Part shown: piece after piece, positions 31,971-41,017 of the stretch
Position numbering within the stretch: position 1 is the first letter of the stretch
Layout of the letters: every line of letters begins with the position of its first letter
Source of the DNA: Streptomyces rapamycinicus NRRL 5491
GTDB taxonomy: Bacteria > Actinomycetota > Actinomycetes > Streptomycetales > Streptomycetaceae
Reading direction: 5' to 3'
DNA: 64,000 bases
NCBI RefSeq assembly: GCF_024298965.1
Contig: NZ_CP085193.1
Coordinates: forward strand, 124,001-188,000
The notes under the pieces: generated by a model
Told to the model about the DNA's origin: nothing
Seen by the model: the letters and a program-made list of their open reading frames with translations, nothing else
Database searches by the model: none
Program-made: the position numbers and the translations under genes

Positions 31971-32861
31971 CTATGTGAGACGGGTCCGCCTCACCCTGTT
32001 GCGCAGTTCGCCGAGCCCGCCGACCCGGGTGACGACCAGGTCGCCGTCGCCCAGGAAGATCTGCGGCTCGCGGGCGTTGCCGATGCCGCTCGGGGTTCCG
32101 GTGAGGACCACGTCCCCTGCGCGCAGGGTCATGCCGCGGCTGAGCTCGGCGATGATCCGGGCGAAGGAGAAGGCCATCTGGGCGCTGGAGGCGTTCTGCA
32201 GCAGGCGGCCGTTGACCTCGCACCGCACCCGCAGACCCGTGAGGTCGTCGATCTCGTCCGCGGTGGTCAGCCAGGGACCCAGCGGCATCGTGGCGTCGAT
32301 GCTCTTGCCCTTGAGCCACTGGCCGCCGTGTGCCCGTTGGAGGTCGCGCTGGGAGACATCGTTGGCCACGAGGTAGCCGAAGACATGGTCCAGCGCCTTC
32401 TCCTCGGGGATCGACCGTCCGTCGCGGCCGATGACGAGGGCGATCTCGGCCTCGTAGTCCCACTTCGCGGAGAGCCCGGGGTCGTGGGCGATGTCGTCGA
32501 AGGGGCCGATGACGGTGTTCGGTCCCTTGGTGAAGAACGTGGGGTGCTCGGGCCACGTGACGGGGTCCTGGCCCTCGCGCTTGCCCTGGGACTCCTCGAA
32601 GTGGTCCCGGTAGTTCCAGCCGGTGCACAGGATGTCGCGGTTGAAGCGGTGCAGCGGGGATTCCAGGCGGACCCCGGAGAGGGGGCGCACGTCGTCGGCC
32701 CCGGCTGCGGCCGCGCGCGCCACGGCGAGGGGCGCTTCGCCACCACGGACGATGTCGTCCACGGCACCGACTTCGGCCGGCAGCACCGCGACGGTCCGCT
32801 CGGCCTCGTCGACGGCGCCCGCCCGGCGCACGCCGCCCGCGGTGAAGGATGCGAGTTTCAC
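31971..32861 (-). CDS. fumarylacetoacetate hydrolase (FAH) family protein
   Basis: 296 residues. The C-terminal FAH domain shows CTGWNYRDHFEE near 85-96, the metal-binding WDYEAEIALVIGRDGR near 137-152 (E and D ligands), GYLVANDVSQRDLQ and GKSIDATMPLGPWLTT near 185-200, then LTGTPSGIG. The family cleaves C-C bonds of dioxo acids, decarboxylates or hydrates. Members in aromatic pathways act on ring-cleavage products such as fumarylpyruvate or 2-oxohept-3-enedioate. In this operon it would process a product of the neighbouring cupin or of ring hydrolysis. Substrate unproved. Eighteen bases separate it from RidA. Confidence 0.87.
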   Translation of the reverse strand: MKLASFTAGGVRRAGAVDEAERTVAVLPAEVGAVDDIVRGGEAPLAVARAAAAGADDVRPLSGVRLESPLHRFNRDILCTGWNYRDHFEESQGKREGQDPVTWPEHPTFFTKGPNTVIGPFDDIAHDPGLSAKWDYEAEIALVIGRDGRSIPEEKALDHVFGYLVANDVSQRDLQRAHGGQWLKGKSIDATMPLGPWLTTADEIDDLTGLRVRCEVNGRLLQNASSAQMAFSFARIIAELSRGMTLRAGDVVLTGTPSGIGNAREPQIFLGDGDLVVTRVGGLGELRNRVRRTRLT

Positions 32862-32879
32862 GTTGGCGTCCTGTCTTTC

Positions 32880-33299
32880 CTACGGGCGCGGCGCCACGAG
32901 TCGTTCCCCGGGTATCACGGCCACACCGAGGATCTCGATCATGGCTTCGGGCTGCCACAGCGCCGTGCAGCCGATGCCCGCCATGGCCGGGTAGACGGGC
33001 CCGGCGAGCTCGCGCCAGACCTTGCCGATCTCCTTGCCGTGCGCCTGGTAGTCGGGGATGTCGGTGAGGTAGATGGTCACGCTCACCAGGTCCCCGGGCC
33101 GCCCGCCGGCCTCGCGCAGCGTGGTGAGCAGATTGCCGAACGCCTGCCGGAACTGCTCGACGATGCCCCCCGGAACGATCCTCATATCGGCGTCGAGGGC
33201 GGTCTGTCCTCCCAGGTGGAGGGTGTTCCCGGCGAGTGTTCCGTGCGAATAGCCGCTGGGCTTCGGCAGATCGGGCGGGTTCACGGGGACGGGGGTCAT
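32880..33299 (-). CDS. RidA family enamine/imine deaminase
   Basis: 139 residues, the standard RidA/YjgF length. GYSHGTLAGNTLHLGGQTAL near 16-35, a NLLTTLREAGGRPGDLVSVTIYLTD segment, and the C-terminal AMIEILGVAVI strand are present. The ALWQPEAMIEI region replaces the canonical R-x-x-V-x-x-x-x-L-P, so the catalytic arginine of classic RidA is not evident and it belongs to a divergent subgroup. RidA proteins hydrolyse enamines and imines to keto compounds and ammonia. In an anthranilate pathway this suits the 2-amino enamine left after ring reduction. It starts divergently to the cupin gene with a GGAGG site. Confidence 0.87.
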   Translation of the reverse strand: MTPVPVNPPDLPKPSGYSHGTLAGNTLHLGGQTALDADMRIVPGGIVEQFRQAFGNLLTTLREAGGRPGDLVSVTIYLTDIPDYQAHGKEIGKVWRELAGPVYPAMAGIGCTALWQPEAMIEILGVAVIPGERLVAPRP

Positions 33300-33351
33300 G
33301 GTGCCTCCGGCTCGGTTGCGTTCCGTCCTGCCGCAGGACCGGGCAGGTGTA

Positions 33352-33380
33352 TTGACTTTAAATGACGACCGTGAAAAATA
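33352..33380 (+). promoter_or_regulatory. possible promoter of the CoA-ligase operon
   Basis: TTGACT at 33352-33357 is followed 17 bases later by AAAATA (33375-33380), in the only AT-rich patch of the 209-base divergent region between RidA and the cupin gene. The -10 match is weak. A PaaX site would be expected around here, but none is recognised. Confidence 0.35.
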
Positions 33381-33508
33381 CGAGACATCGATTCTGGTCC
33401 TGTCGGCGCCACGATGGCTCGCCGGCGGAAATTCCCCGTGGCGGGCCTCGCGATCAGCGGGCTTGCCAGGCGGCCCCTCTTCTCACCCGACTGAACGGAG
33501 CCCACCCG

Positions 33509-33994
33509 ATGGAGCCCGATCTGAGCAAGTACCGCCTCGAGGGCGACAATTCGATGTACCGGCTGCCCAGCGGCATCGTCGCCCCCGTGGTGACGCGTGG
33601 CGGCCTGGAGAGCGCGAACACCGCCGACTCGGGCGGTGCCGTCCGTGTCTCGGGCGTGAGCGCCCAGCACACCCCCGCCACCCGTCTCTGGTTCGGCAAG
33701 GTCAGCAACGAACCCGGCTATCGCTCGGTGACCCATCACCACGGCGAGGCCGAGACCGGTGGCTACGTCCTGTCCGGCCGGGCCCGCATCTACTTCGGCG
33801 AGGAGCTCCGGGACTACACCGACATGGAGGAGGGCGACTGGGTCTTCGTACCGCCGTACATGCCGCACGTGGAGTGCAACCTCTCCCGCACCAAGCCGCT
33901 GACCTGGATGACCACCCGGACACCGGAGAACATCGTGGTCAACCTGCCCGATATCGCCGACACCGAACTGCGCGACTGGCTGGACCGCCGATGA
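33509..33994 (+). CDS. cupin-domain metalloprotein
   Basis: 161 residues with both cupin motifs complete. VTHHHGEAETGGYVLSGRARIYFG (split: THHHGEAE near 74-81, GYVLSG) gives HxH and E ligands. EGDWVFVPPYMPHVECN near 118-134 gives the last histidine. Such single-domain proteins may be dioxygenases, isomerases or regulators. ATG 33509 is preceded by GGAG; a longer frame upstream lacks family similarity. It is the first gene of the thioesterase-ligase-hydroxylase operon, with its stop overlapping the thioesterase ATG. A ring-cleaving or oxidising step on the hydroxylated product is attractive but unproved. It is much shorter than gentisate dioxygenase. Confidence 0.82.
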   Translation: MEPDLSKYRLEGDNSMYRLPSGIVAPVVTRGGLESANTADSGGAVRVSGVSAQHTPATRLWFGKVSNEPGYRSVTHHHGEAETGGYVLSGRARIYFGEELRDYTDMEEGDWVFVPPYMPHVECNLSRTKPLTWMTTRTPENIVVNLPDIADTELRDWLDRR

Positions 33995-34893
33995 CCCCGA
34001 CGCCCCCCACCTCCGCCGTCTTCACCGCCGCCGTCACCCTCAAGCCCGCCCAGCCCGAACACTTCGACCTCGCCTTCACCGCCACCACCCAGCCCTGCCC
34101 CTGGCCCAAGGCGTACGGCGGCGATCTGGTGGCCCAGGCCGCGGCGGCGGCCATGCGGTCGGTGACCGACGGCAAGTCGCCGCACTCGATGCACAGCTAC
34201 TTCCTGCGCCCCGCCGACATCGGCGCCGAGGTGCGCTACGAGGTGGAGGTGGTGCGCGACGGCCGCGGCTACAGCACCCGGCAGGTGCGCGGCTACCAGA
34301 ACGGCAAGCCGCTCTACGTCTGCCTGGCCGGATTCGCGGCGGGCGAGGCCGGTGCGGACTTCCACATCGACTTCGGCGAGGACGTGCCCGACCCGGAGGG
34401 CCTGCCGAGTTCGGCGGAGTACCTCGCCGAGCGCGGTGGCGGCTCCATGACCGAGGAGTCCAAGGCGTACTGGTCCGGCGGCCGCGGCTTCGACATGCGG
34501 CACGTCCCCGGACCGGTCTATCTCACCGTCGAGGGAGAGCGCCTGCCGCACCAGGCGGTCTGGCTGAAGCCCTTCGACCCGCTGCGCCCGGTCGACGGGC
34601 TGACCGACGCCCAGCGGGACCTGGCCGCCCTGGCGTATGTGTGCGACTACACGATCCTCGAACCCGTGCTGCGAGTGCTCGACCTGCCCTGGGCCAGACC
34701 CGGGCTGGTCACCGCGAGCCTCGACCACGCGATGTGGTTCCACCGCCCCGGGCCGGTGGACGGCTGGCTGCTCTACGTCCAGGAGGCCGTCGCCGCCGAC
34801 GCGGGCCGGGGCCTGGGCACGGGGCGCTTCTTCACGCGCGATCACCGCCACCTGGCCACCGTGGTCCAGGAGGGCCTGATCCGCCCCACCTGA
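33991..34893 (+). CDS. acyl-CoA thioesterase, TesB/double-hotdog family
   Basis: 300 residues made of two hotdog repeats. CPWPKAYGGDLVAQAAAAAM near 36-55 is the TesB start (usually R-x-x-G-G-x-x-x-A-Q). SMHSYFLRPAD near 68-78 and YSTRQVRGYQNGKPLYV follow. ASLDHAMWFHRP near 242-253 supplies the C-terminal catalytic Asp-His region, then RGLGTGRFFTRDHRHLATVVQEG. These enzymes hydrolyse acyl-CoA to free acid and CoA. In the operon it can release the free aromatic or ring-opened acid after the CoA-dependent hydroxylation, or relieve CoA trapping. ATGA overlap with the cupin gene. Confidence 0.88.
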   Translation: MTPTPPTSAVFTAAVTLKPAQPEHFDLAFTATTQPCPWPKAYGGDLVAQAAAAAMRSVTDGKSPHSMHSYFLRPADIGAEVRYEVEVVRDGRGYSTRQVRGYQNGKPLYVCLAGFAAGEAGADFHIDFGEDVPDPEGLPSSAEYLAERGGGSMTEESKAYWSGGRGFDMRHVPGPVYLTVEGERLPHQAVWLKPFDPLRPVDGLTDAQRDLAALAYVCDYTILEPVLRVLDLPWARPGLVTASLDHAMWFHRPGPVDGWLLYVQEAVAADAGRGLGTGRFFTRDHRHLATVVQEGLIRPT

Positions 34894-34933
34894 CCCGCCG
34901 CTCTCCCCGGCGGGCTCCCGGAAGGACTCTTCC

Positions 34934-36607
34934 GTGACTCTTCCGCTCCCCCTCTCGCCCTCGGCGCACCTCGACACCTTCACCCGCGACCAGCTGCCCC
35001 CCGCACATCTGTGGCCCACCCTCGAATTCACCACCCCGGAGCTGCGCTACCCGGACCGGCTCAACGCGGCCACCGAGCTCATCGACACCCCCACCGCGCT
35101 GTTCGGCCCCGACCGCCCCGCCCTGCGCACCCCGTCCGGCGAGGAGTGGACCTATGGCGAACTCCGCACCCGCGCCAATCAGATCGCCCAGGTGCTCACC
35201 GAGGACCTGGGCCTGGTGCCGGGGCGGCGGGTCCTGCTGCGCTCGCCCAACAACCCCTGGACCGTGGCCTGTTGGCTGGGCGTCCTCAAGGCCGGGGGTG
35301 TCGTCGTCACCACCATGGCCGCCCTGCGCGCCCGCGAGCTCAGCCCGATCGCCGAGCGCACCCGGCCGTCGATCGCCCTCGTCGACCACCGGTTCACCGA
35401 CGACGTGTACGCGCTGCGGGACTCCGTCCTGCCGTCACTGACCGTCGTGGAGTACGGCGGCACCGACGCCCGGGATCTCGAGACCCGGGTAGCCGCGAAA
35501 TCGGGTGAGTTCACCACCGTCGAAACCGCCGCCGACGATGTGGCGCTGCTCGGCCCCACCTCCGGATCCACCGGCGCGCCCAAGGTCACCATGCATTTCC
35601 ACCGGGACATCCTGTCCATCGACAACACCTTCGGCCGCCACACCCTGGGCCTGGCCCCGGACGACCTGGTGGCCTGCACCGCGCCCCTGGCCTTCACCTT
35701 CGGCCTCGGCATGCTGGTCGTCTTCCCGCTGCGGGCCGGCGCCTGCGCCCTGCTGACCGAGGCGGCCACCCCGCGCCAGCTCGCGGAGATCGTGCGGAGC
35801 CAGGGCGTCACCGTCCTGGCGACGGCACCCACGGCCTACCGGGCGATCCTGCGCGAGGGCGCCGAGCGGCGGCTGGCCGGGCTGCGGATCGGCGTGTCCG
35901 CGGGCGAGCACATACCCCGCGCCACCTGGGAGCAGTTGCACGAACGCCTCGGCCTCAGGATCATCGACGGCATCGGCGCCACCGAGCTGCTGCACATCTT
36001 CATCTCCGCCGCCGGAGACGACATCCGCCCCGGCTCCACCGGCCGTCCGGTCCCCGGCTACCGCGCCACCGTCCTGGGCGTCGATGGACAGGAGCTCGGC
36101 CCCGGGGAGCCCGGCAGACTCGGTGTCATCGGCCCGGTCGGCTGCCGCTACCTCGACGACAAGCGCCAGCGGGACTACGTCCTGGGCGGCTGGAACGTCA
36201 CCGGTGACATCTTCCACCGGGACGAGGACGGCTACTTCCACTACCACGCCCGCAGCGACAGCATGATCGTCTCCTCCGGGTACAACATCGGCGGCCCCGA
36301 GGTGGAGGCCGCCATCGACACCCACCCGGACGTCGTGGAATCCGCCGTCGTGGCCCGCCCCGACCCCGAGCGCGGCTCGATCGTGTGCGCCTTCGTGGTA
36401 CTGCGCGACGGCGTGCCCGGCGACGCGGCCAAGGCCAAGGAGATACAGGACCACGTCAAACAGGTCCTGGCACCCTACAAATACCCGCGCGAGGTCCGCT
36501 TCCACAGCGCCCTGCCGCGCAACACCAGCGGAAAACTCCAGCGCTTCGCGCTCCGCAGGATCATCGAAGACGAGCAGGCCTCCGCCGAGGCCGTCGCCGA
36601 GAGTTAA
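34934..36607 (+). CDS. AMP-forming aryl-CoA ligase (2-aminobenzoate/benzoate-CoA ligase type)
   Basis: 557 residues, full length. The P-loop is GPTSGSTGAPKVTMHF near 206-221, the adenine motif DGIGATELLHIF near 346-357, the hinge YFHYHARSDSMIVSSGYNIG near 435-454 with the ribose-binding Asp, and the catalytic lysine in NTSGKLQRF near 530. Features match 2-aminobenzoate-CoA ligases, including the N-terminal HLDTFTRDQLPPAHLWP. It activates an ortho-substituted benzoate with ATP and CoA. GTG 34934 has GGAAGGA upstream. It lies 11 bases before the two-domain hydroxylase, which uses this type of CoA ester. Confidence 0.9.
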   Translation: MTLPLPLSPSAHLDTFTRDQLPPAHLWPTLEFTTPELRYPDRLNAATELIDTPTALFGPDRPALRTPSGEEWTYGELRTRANQIAQVLTEDLGLVPGRRVLLRSPNNPWTVACWLGVLKAGGVVVTTMAALRARELSPIAERTRPSIALVDHRFTDDVYALRDSVLPSLTVVEYGGTDARDLETRVAAKSGEFTTVETAADDVALLGPTSGSTGAPKVTMHFHRDILSIDNTFGRHTLGLAPDDLVACTAPLAFTFGLGMLVVFPLRAGACALLTEAATPRQLAEIVRSQGVTVLATAPTAYRAILREGAERRLAGLRIGVSAGEHIPRATWEQLHERLGLRIIDGIGATELLHIFISAAGDDIRPGSTGRPVPGYRATVLGVDGQELGPGEPGRLGVIGPVGCRYLDDKRQRDYVLGGWNVTGDIFHRDEDGYFHYHARSDSMIVSSGYNIGGPEVEAAIDTHPDVVESAVVARPDPERGSIVCAFVVLRDGVPGDAAKAKEIQDHVKQVLAPYKYPREVRFHSALPRNTSGKLQRFALRRIIEDEQASAEAVAES

Positions 36608-36618
36608 GAGGAACACCC

Positions 36619-39000
36619 TTGAAGATCGCCATTGTCGGCGGGGGTCCCGGCGGGCTGTACTTCGCGGCCCTGATGAAACAGCTCGGCCCCGCCCACGAGA
36701 TCACCGTCTGGGAGCGCAACGCCCCCGACGACACCTTCGGCTTCGGCGTCGTCTTCTCCGACGAGACGCTCGGCGGCATCGAGAACGCCGACACCACCAT
36801 CGCCCAGGACATGGCCCGGCGCTTCGCCCGCTGGACCGACATCGACATCCACTACCGGGGCGAGAGCCACACCGTCGGCGGCCAGGGCTTCGCCGCCATG
36901 AGCCGCAAGGAACTGCTCCACCTGCTCCAGGACCGCTGCCACGCCCTCGGCGTCACCCTGCGCTTCTCCACCCCCGCCCCGGACACCGATCGGCTGCGCG
37001 GGTCGTACGACCTCGTGGTGGGCGCCGACGGAGTCAACTCCCCCATACGGACGGCTCATTCGGCCGTCTTCCGCCCCTCCCTGGACCGTCGGCACAGCAA
37101 GTACATGTGGCTCGGCACCGACCGGGTCTTCGAGGCGTTCCAGTTCTTCGTCAAACAGACGGACTGGGGGGTCGTGCAGGTGCACGGCTACCCCTACTCC
37201 GCCACCGGCTCCACCTTCATCGTCGAGATGCACGAGGACGTCTGGCGGCGGGCCGGCTTCGACGCCACCGAGGGAACCGACTTCCCCCCGGGCGCCTCCG
37301 ACGAGCACGCCGTCGCCCGCGTCCACGAGCTCTTCGCCGACGAACTCGACGGCCACCAGGTGTTCGCCAACAACTCCAAGTGGCTGAACTTCACGACCGT
37401 ACGCAACGAGCGCTGGCACCACGGCAACCTCGTGCTCATCGGAGACGCCGCCCACACCGCCCACTTCTCCATCGGCTCGGGCACCAAGCTGGCCATGGAG
37501 GACGCGCTCGCCCTCGCCGCCTGTCTCCACGAACACCCCGACACCGAGGGGGCGTTGACCGCGTACGAGACCGAGCGGCGCCCGGTCGTGGAGTCCACCC
37601 AGCGGGCCGCGCAGGCCTCACTGGAGTGGTTCGAGAACATCGGCATGTACGTCGACCAGGAGCCGACCCAGTTCTGCTTCAACCTCCTCACCCGCTCCCG
37701 CCGCATCACCTACGACAACCTCCGCACCCGCGACCCGGAGTTCGCCGACCGCGTGGATGCCGCCTTCGCCACGGCACAAGGGCGGGGCAATACCGCACCG
37801 GCGATGTTCCAGCCGTACCGGCTGGGCGCGTTGGAGCTGAAGAACCGGGTGATCGTGTCCCCGATGGACATGTACTCCGCCGTCGACGGCGTGCCCGGCG
37901 ACTTCCACCTCGTCCACCTCGGCTCCAAGGCCATGGGCGGCGCCGGACTGGTGATGACCGAGATGGTGTGCGTCTCGCCCGAGGGCCGCATCACCCCCGG
38001 CTGCACCGGCCTGTGGAACGGCGAGCAGGGCGATTCCTGGCGGCGGATCGTCTCCTTCGTCCATGAGCGGAGCACCGCCCGGATCGGCCTCCAGCTGGGC
38101 CACTCGGGCCGCAAGGGCTCGACCCGGCTGATGTGGGAGGGCATGGACGCCCCGCTGCCGCGGGACAACTGGGAGGTCGTCGGCCCGTCCCCGCTGCCGT
38201 ACGGCCCCGGCTCGGCCGTGCCGCGCGAGCTCACCCGCGCCGATATGGACCGGATCGCCGCGGACTTCGTGGCCGCCGCCCGCCGGGGCGCCGAGGCCGG
38301 ATTCGACCTGCTCGAACTGCACTGTGCGCACGGCTACTTGCTGTCCTCGTTCCTCTCCCCCGTCGCCAACCGCCGCACCGACGCGTACGGCGGCCCGCTG
38401 GAGAACCGGCTGCGCTTCCCGCTGGAGGTCTTCGACGCCGTACGGGAGGCATGGCCCGCGGAACGGCCGGTGATCGTGCGCATCTCCGCCACCGACTGGG
38501 TCCCGGACGGCAACACCGAGCATGACGCCGTGGAGATCGCCCGCGCGTTCATCGCCCACGGCGCGGACGCCATCGACGTCTCCTCCGGCCAGGTCACCAA
38601 GGACGAGCGCCCGGCCTTCGGCCGCTCCTACCAGACCCCGTTCGCCGACCGCATCCGCCACGAGGTGGCCGCCGCCACCGGCGCCGCGGTCATCGCGGTG
38701 GGCGCGATCGCCTCGTACGACGACGTCAACTCCCTCCTGCTGGCGGGGCGTGCCGATCTGTGCGCCGTGGGCCGCACCCATCTGTACGACCCGCACTGGA
38801 CCCTGCACGCGGCGGCCGAGCAGGACTACCGGGGCCCGGGCGCCGCATGGCCGGCGCAGTTCGGCGCGGGCGCCCGCAAACCCCCGGCCGCGCGCACCGA
38901 CGCCGTACGGCCCCGGCTGTCACTGCTCCGGCCCGACCCCGCCGACCAGGCCGTCCACCAGCGCTGGACACCGACCCGTGAGCCGGCCCATGCCTCCTGA
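36619..39000 (+). CDS. two-domain aryl-CoA monooxygenase/oxidoreductase (2-aminobenzoyl-CoA or salicylyl-CoA type)
   Basis: 793 residues. Residues 1-390 are an FAD aromatic hydroxylase: GGGPGGLYFAALM at 7-19, FGFGVVFSDETL near 40-51, VVGADGVNS near 132-140 and GDAAHTAHFSIGSGTKLAMEDA near 275-296. Residues 395-760 are an old-yellow-enzyme domain: LKNRVIVSPMDMYSA, LQLGHSGRKGS, LHCAHGYLLSSFLSP and VGRTHLYDP. This fusion is known as 2-aminobenzoyl-CoA monooxygenase/reductase and as bifunctional salicylyl-CoA 5-hydroxylase. It hydroxylates the ring at C5 and, in the anthranilate case, reduces it. TTG 36619 is chosen because AAGAGGAA lies just before it and the N-terminus KIAIVGGG fits; the longer frame overlaps the ligase. 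Confidence 0.92.
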   Translation: MKIAIVGGGPGGLYFAALMKQLGPAHEITVWERNAPDDTFGFGVVFSDETLGGIENADTTIAQDMARRFARWTDIDIHYRGESHTVGGQGFAAMSRKELLHLLQDRCHALGVTLRFSTPAPDTDRLRGSYDLVVGADGVNSPIRTAHSAVFRPSLDRRHSKYMWLGTDRVFEAFQFFVKQTDWGVVQVHGYPYSATGSTFIVEMHEDVWRRAGFDATEGTDFPPGASDEHAVARVHELFADELDGHQVFANNSKWLNFTTVRNERWHHGNLVLIGDAAHTAHFSIGSGTKLAMEDALALAACLHEHPDTEGALTAYETERRPVVESTQRAAQASLEWFENIGMYVDQEPTQFCFNLLTRSRRITYDNLRTRDPEFADRVDAAFATAQGRGNTAPAMFQPYRLGALELKNRVIVSPMDMYSAVDGVPGDFHLVHLGSKAMGGAGLVMTEMVCVSPEGRITPGCTGLWNGEQGDSWRRIVSFVHERSTARIGLQLGHSGRKGSTRLMWEGMDAPLPRDNWEVVGPSPLPYGPGSAVPRELTRADMDRIAADFVAAARRGAEAGFDLLELHCAHGYLLSSFLSPVANRRTDAYGGPLENRLRFPLEVFDAVREAWPAERPVIVRISATDWVPDGNTEHDAVEIARAFIAHGADAIDVSSGQVTKDERPAFGRSYQTPFADRIRHEVAAATGAAVIAVGAIASYDDVNSLLLAGRADLCAVGRTHLYDPHWTLHAAAEQDYRGPGAAWPAQFGAGARKPPAARTDAVRPRLSLLRPDPADQAVHQRWTPTREPAHAS

Positions 39001-39466
39001 GGAGGCCCGTACGGTCCACCGGTGCCGTGTGGAGTGGCCGGACACCGACGCCTCTGGCCACTACCACAACACTGCGGTGGTGCGGTTCGTTGAGGCGGCT
39101 GAGGCGGCGCTGATCCGCGGGGGTGGCCTCGTCGGCTACTTCGGCGCCGCTCCGCGGGTGCGCTACGAGGTCGACTTCGCGGCTCCGCTCTGGTTCGGGC
39201 AGGAGGTGACGACCAGCATCGCCGTGGAGAAGATCGGGACGTCCTCGATGACGTTCACGTTCGAGGTCTGGGGCGAGGCGACCGACAGCCATCCGCGCCA
39301 GCTCGCGGCGTCCGGCCGGTACACGGTGGTCCATGTGCCGCCTCGGGGTGAACGCGTCAGCGCTCCCTGGCCCGCGGAGTGGATCACCGCGCTGAAGGTG
39401 ACTCCTGCGGCTACCCCGACTCCTACAGATGTAGAGACGGACACAGGCAGCTCCCGACAGCCGTAG
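38990..39466 (+). CDS. acyl-CoA thioesterase, 4-hydroxybenzoyl-CoA type hotdog
   Basis: 158 residues, one hotdog domain. VEWPDTDASGHYHNTAVVRFVEA near 14-36 holds the active-site Asp block (usually W-x-D-x-D-x-x-G-H-x-N-N). VRYEVDFAAPLWFGQEV and TSSMTFTFEVW are the next strands. The acidic, proline-rich tail is nonconserved. It begins inside the end of the hydroxylase gene, ATG 38990 (or GTG 38978), without a clear ribosome site, consistent with coupling. A second thioesterase beside TesB supports release of free acid from an aryl-CoA, as in salicylyl-CoA/gentisyl-CoA pathways. Confidence 0.82.
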   Translation: MPPEEARTVHRCRVEWPDTDASGHYHNTAVVRFVEAAEAALIRGGGLVGYFGAAPRVRYEVDFAAPLWFGQEVTTSIAVEKIGTSSMTFTFEVWGEATDSHPRQLAASGRYTVVHVPPRGERVSAPWPAEWITALKVTPAATPTPTDVETDTGSSRQP

Positions 39467-39532
39467 CTGCTGCTCGGCCCGTAGCACTGAGCAGACTAGT
39501 CCTCGTCCCGGCCCCCATCCGAAAGGCACGCG

Positions 39533-40837
39533 ATGTCCGATCAGAGCTTCGACGCGGTGGTGATCGGGGCAGGCATCATGGGCTGCTCCATCGCATACGC
39601 CCTGGCCGCGGGCGGGCGGCGCGCCTGCGTCGTGGAGCGGGGGCCCTCGGCCGGAAGCGGGTCCACCAGCGCATCCTCCGCCGTCATCCGTTTCAACTAC
39701 TCCACCTGGACAGGGGTCGCCAGCGCCTGGGAGTCCAAGCACGCCTGGGAGGAGTGGGTCGATCACCTCGGCGGTGGCGACGAGGCGGGGCTGGCGCGGT
39801 TCATCAGGACCGGTGGTCTGCTCCTGGAATCCCCCGGCCAGGACCGCGCCACGGTGTACGAACTGTTCGACCGGGCGGGCGTGCCGTACGAGCTCTGGGA
39901 CGCGGGAACGATGCGCGAGCGCCTGCCGCTGCTGGACACCGGCCGGTACCACCCGCCCAAGGCCATCACGGACGAGGCGTTCTTCGACGAGCCGACCGGT
40001 GAGCTGACCGGCTGCTGGACCCCCGACTGCGGATTCGTGGACGATCCACAGCTGGCGGCACACAACCTGATGACCGCCGCCGTACGCCACGGAGCCACCT
40101 TCCGGTTCCGCACCGGGGTGACGGGCATCGAGGCCCGGGGCCGGGTCACCGGCGTCGGCCTCGCCGACGGCACCCGGTTGTCGGCACCCGTCGTGATCAA
40201 CGCGGCGGGACCCCATTCCGGAGCGGTCAACGCGCTCGCCGGAGTCGGCGACGACTTCGTGGTCTCCACCCGGCCGCTGCGCCAGGAGGTGCACGAGGTA
40301 CGCGCGCCCGACGGCTACGGGCAGGACGGCAGGGGACTCCTGGTCGCCGATCCGGACCTCGGCACCTACTTCCGCACCACCCCGAGCGGCGGACTCATCG
40401 TCGGCGGCACCGAACCAGAGTGCGATCCGCTGCAGTGGCTCGACGACCCCGACGACTACCACCTGCATTCGACGAAGGCGGTCTACGACGCCCAGCTGTA
40501 CCGGACCGCCCGCCGCGTCCCCAGCCTCACCGTGCCCCACACCCCCCGCGGGGTCGCAGGCGTGTACGACGTGTCCGACGACTGGATCCCGATCTACGAC
40601 AAGACAGCGCTGCCGGGTTATTACGTCGCAATCGGCACGAGCGGGAACCAGTTCAAGAACGCTCCCGTGGCCGGACTGTTCCTGACAGCCATCATCGACG
40701 CCTGCGAGAACGGCCAGGACCACGACGCCGAATCCGTCCGGCTCACGCTTCCCCGTACCGGCCACGAGGTGGACCTCTCGCACTACAGCCGCCGTCGCCG
40801 GATCAACCGGGACAGCAGCTTCAGCGTCATGGGCTGA
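39533..40837 (+). CDS. FAD-dependent oxidoreductase, DAO/sarcosine-oxidase-beta type
   Basis: 434 residues. The FAD site VIGAGIMGCSIAYALA lies near 11-26, followed by SGSTSASSAVIRFNY, the substrate-face loop of DAO-family amine oxidases. VINAAGPHSGAVN near 221-233 and YYVAIGTSGNQFKNAPVAGLFL near 362-383 complete the fold. The family oxidises secondary amines, amino acids or glycine derivatives. It lies 66 bases after the thioesterase, so it may be the last gene of the operon or separate. An amine substrate would fit nitrogen chemistry around anthranilate. Exact substrate unknown. Confidence 0.85.
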   Translation: MSDQSFDAVVIGAGIMGCSIAYALAAGGRRACVVERGPSAGSGSTSASSAVIRFNYSTWTGVASAWESKHAWEEWVDHLGGGDEAGLARFIRTGGLLLESPGQDRATVYELFDRAGVPYELWDAGTMRERLPLLDTGRYHPPKAITDEAFFDEPTGELTGCWTPDCGFVDDPQLAAHNLMTAAVRHGATFRFRTGVTGIEARGRVTGVGLADGTRLSAPVVINAAGPHSGAVNALAGVGDDFVVSTRPLRQEVHEVRAPDGYGQDGRGLLVADPDLGTYFRTTPSGGLIVGGTEPECDPLQWLDDPDDYHLHSTKAVYDAQLYRTARRVPSLTVPHTPRGVAGVYDVSDDWIPIYDKTALPGYYVAIGTSGNQFKNAPVAGLFLTAIIDACENGQDHDAESVRLTLPRTGHEVDLSHYSRRRRINRDSSFSVMG

Positions 40838-40886
40838 CGTGTCGCAGTGGTGTCACCCCATCGCACAACGAAAGCGAACCCCATCC

Positions 40887-41017
40887 ATGAGCCAGCGGAC
40901 CGAGCCGACATCACGGAGCAACACCCGGGAGATCGAGCGGGGCATCCACACGGACCTGCGCAGGAAGCCCACCTACGGCGGCTACCTCCGACTCGACCGG
41001 CTGCTGTCCGCGCACCG
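40887..41017 (+). pseudogene. kynA: tryptophan 2,3-dioxygenase, N-terminal stub
   Basis: From ATG 40887 about 43 codons read MSQRTEPTSRSNTREIERGI and then KPTYGGYLRLDRLLSAH, matching the invariant T-Y-G-x-Y-L-x-L-D-x-L-L-x-x-Q start of heme tryptophan 2,3-dioxygenase. It then breaks at about 41017 into SDR sequence in another frame. All heme and substrate residues are missing. The position directly after the aryl-CoA cluster suggests that a tryptophan-to-anthranilate (kynurenine) module was once adjacent. Confidence 0.65.

Noticed and set aside
36385..36618. N-terminal extension of the two-domain hydroxylase.
   Set aside because: It overlaps the end of the ligase gene and is not similar to the family. 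TTG 36619 has a good ribosome site and the KIAIVGGG start.
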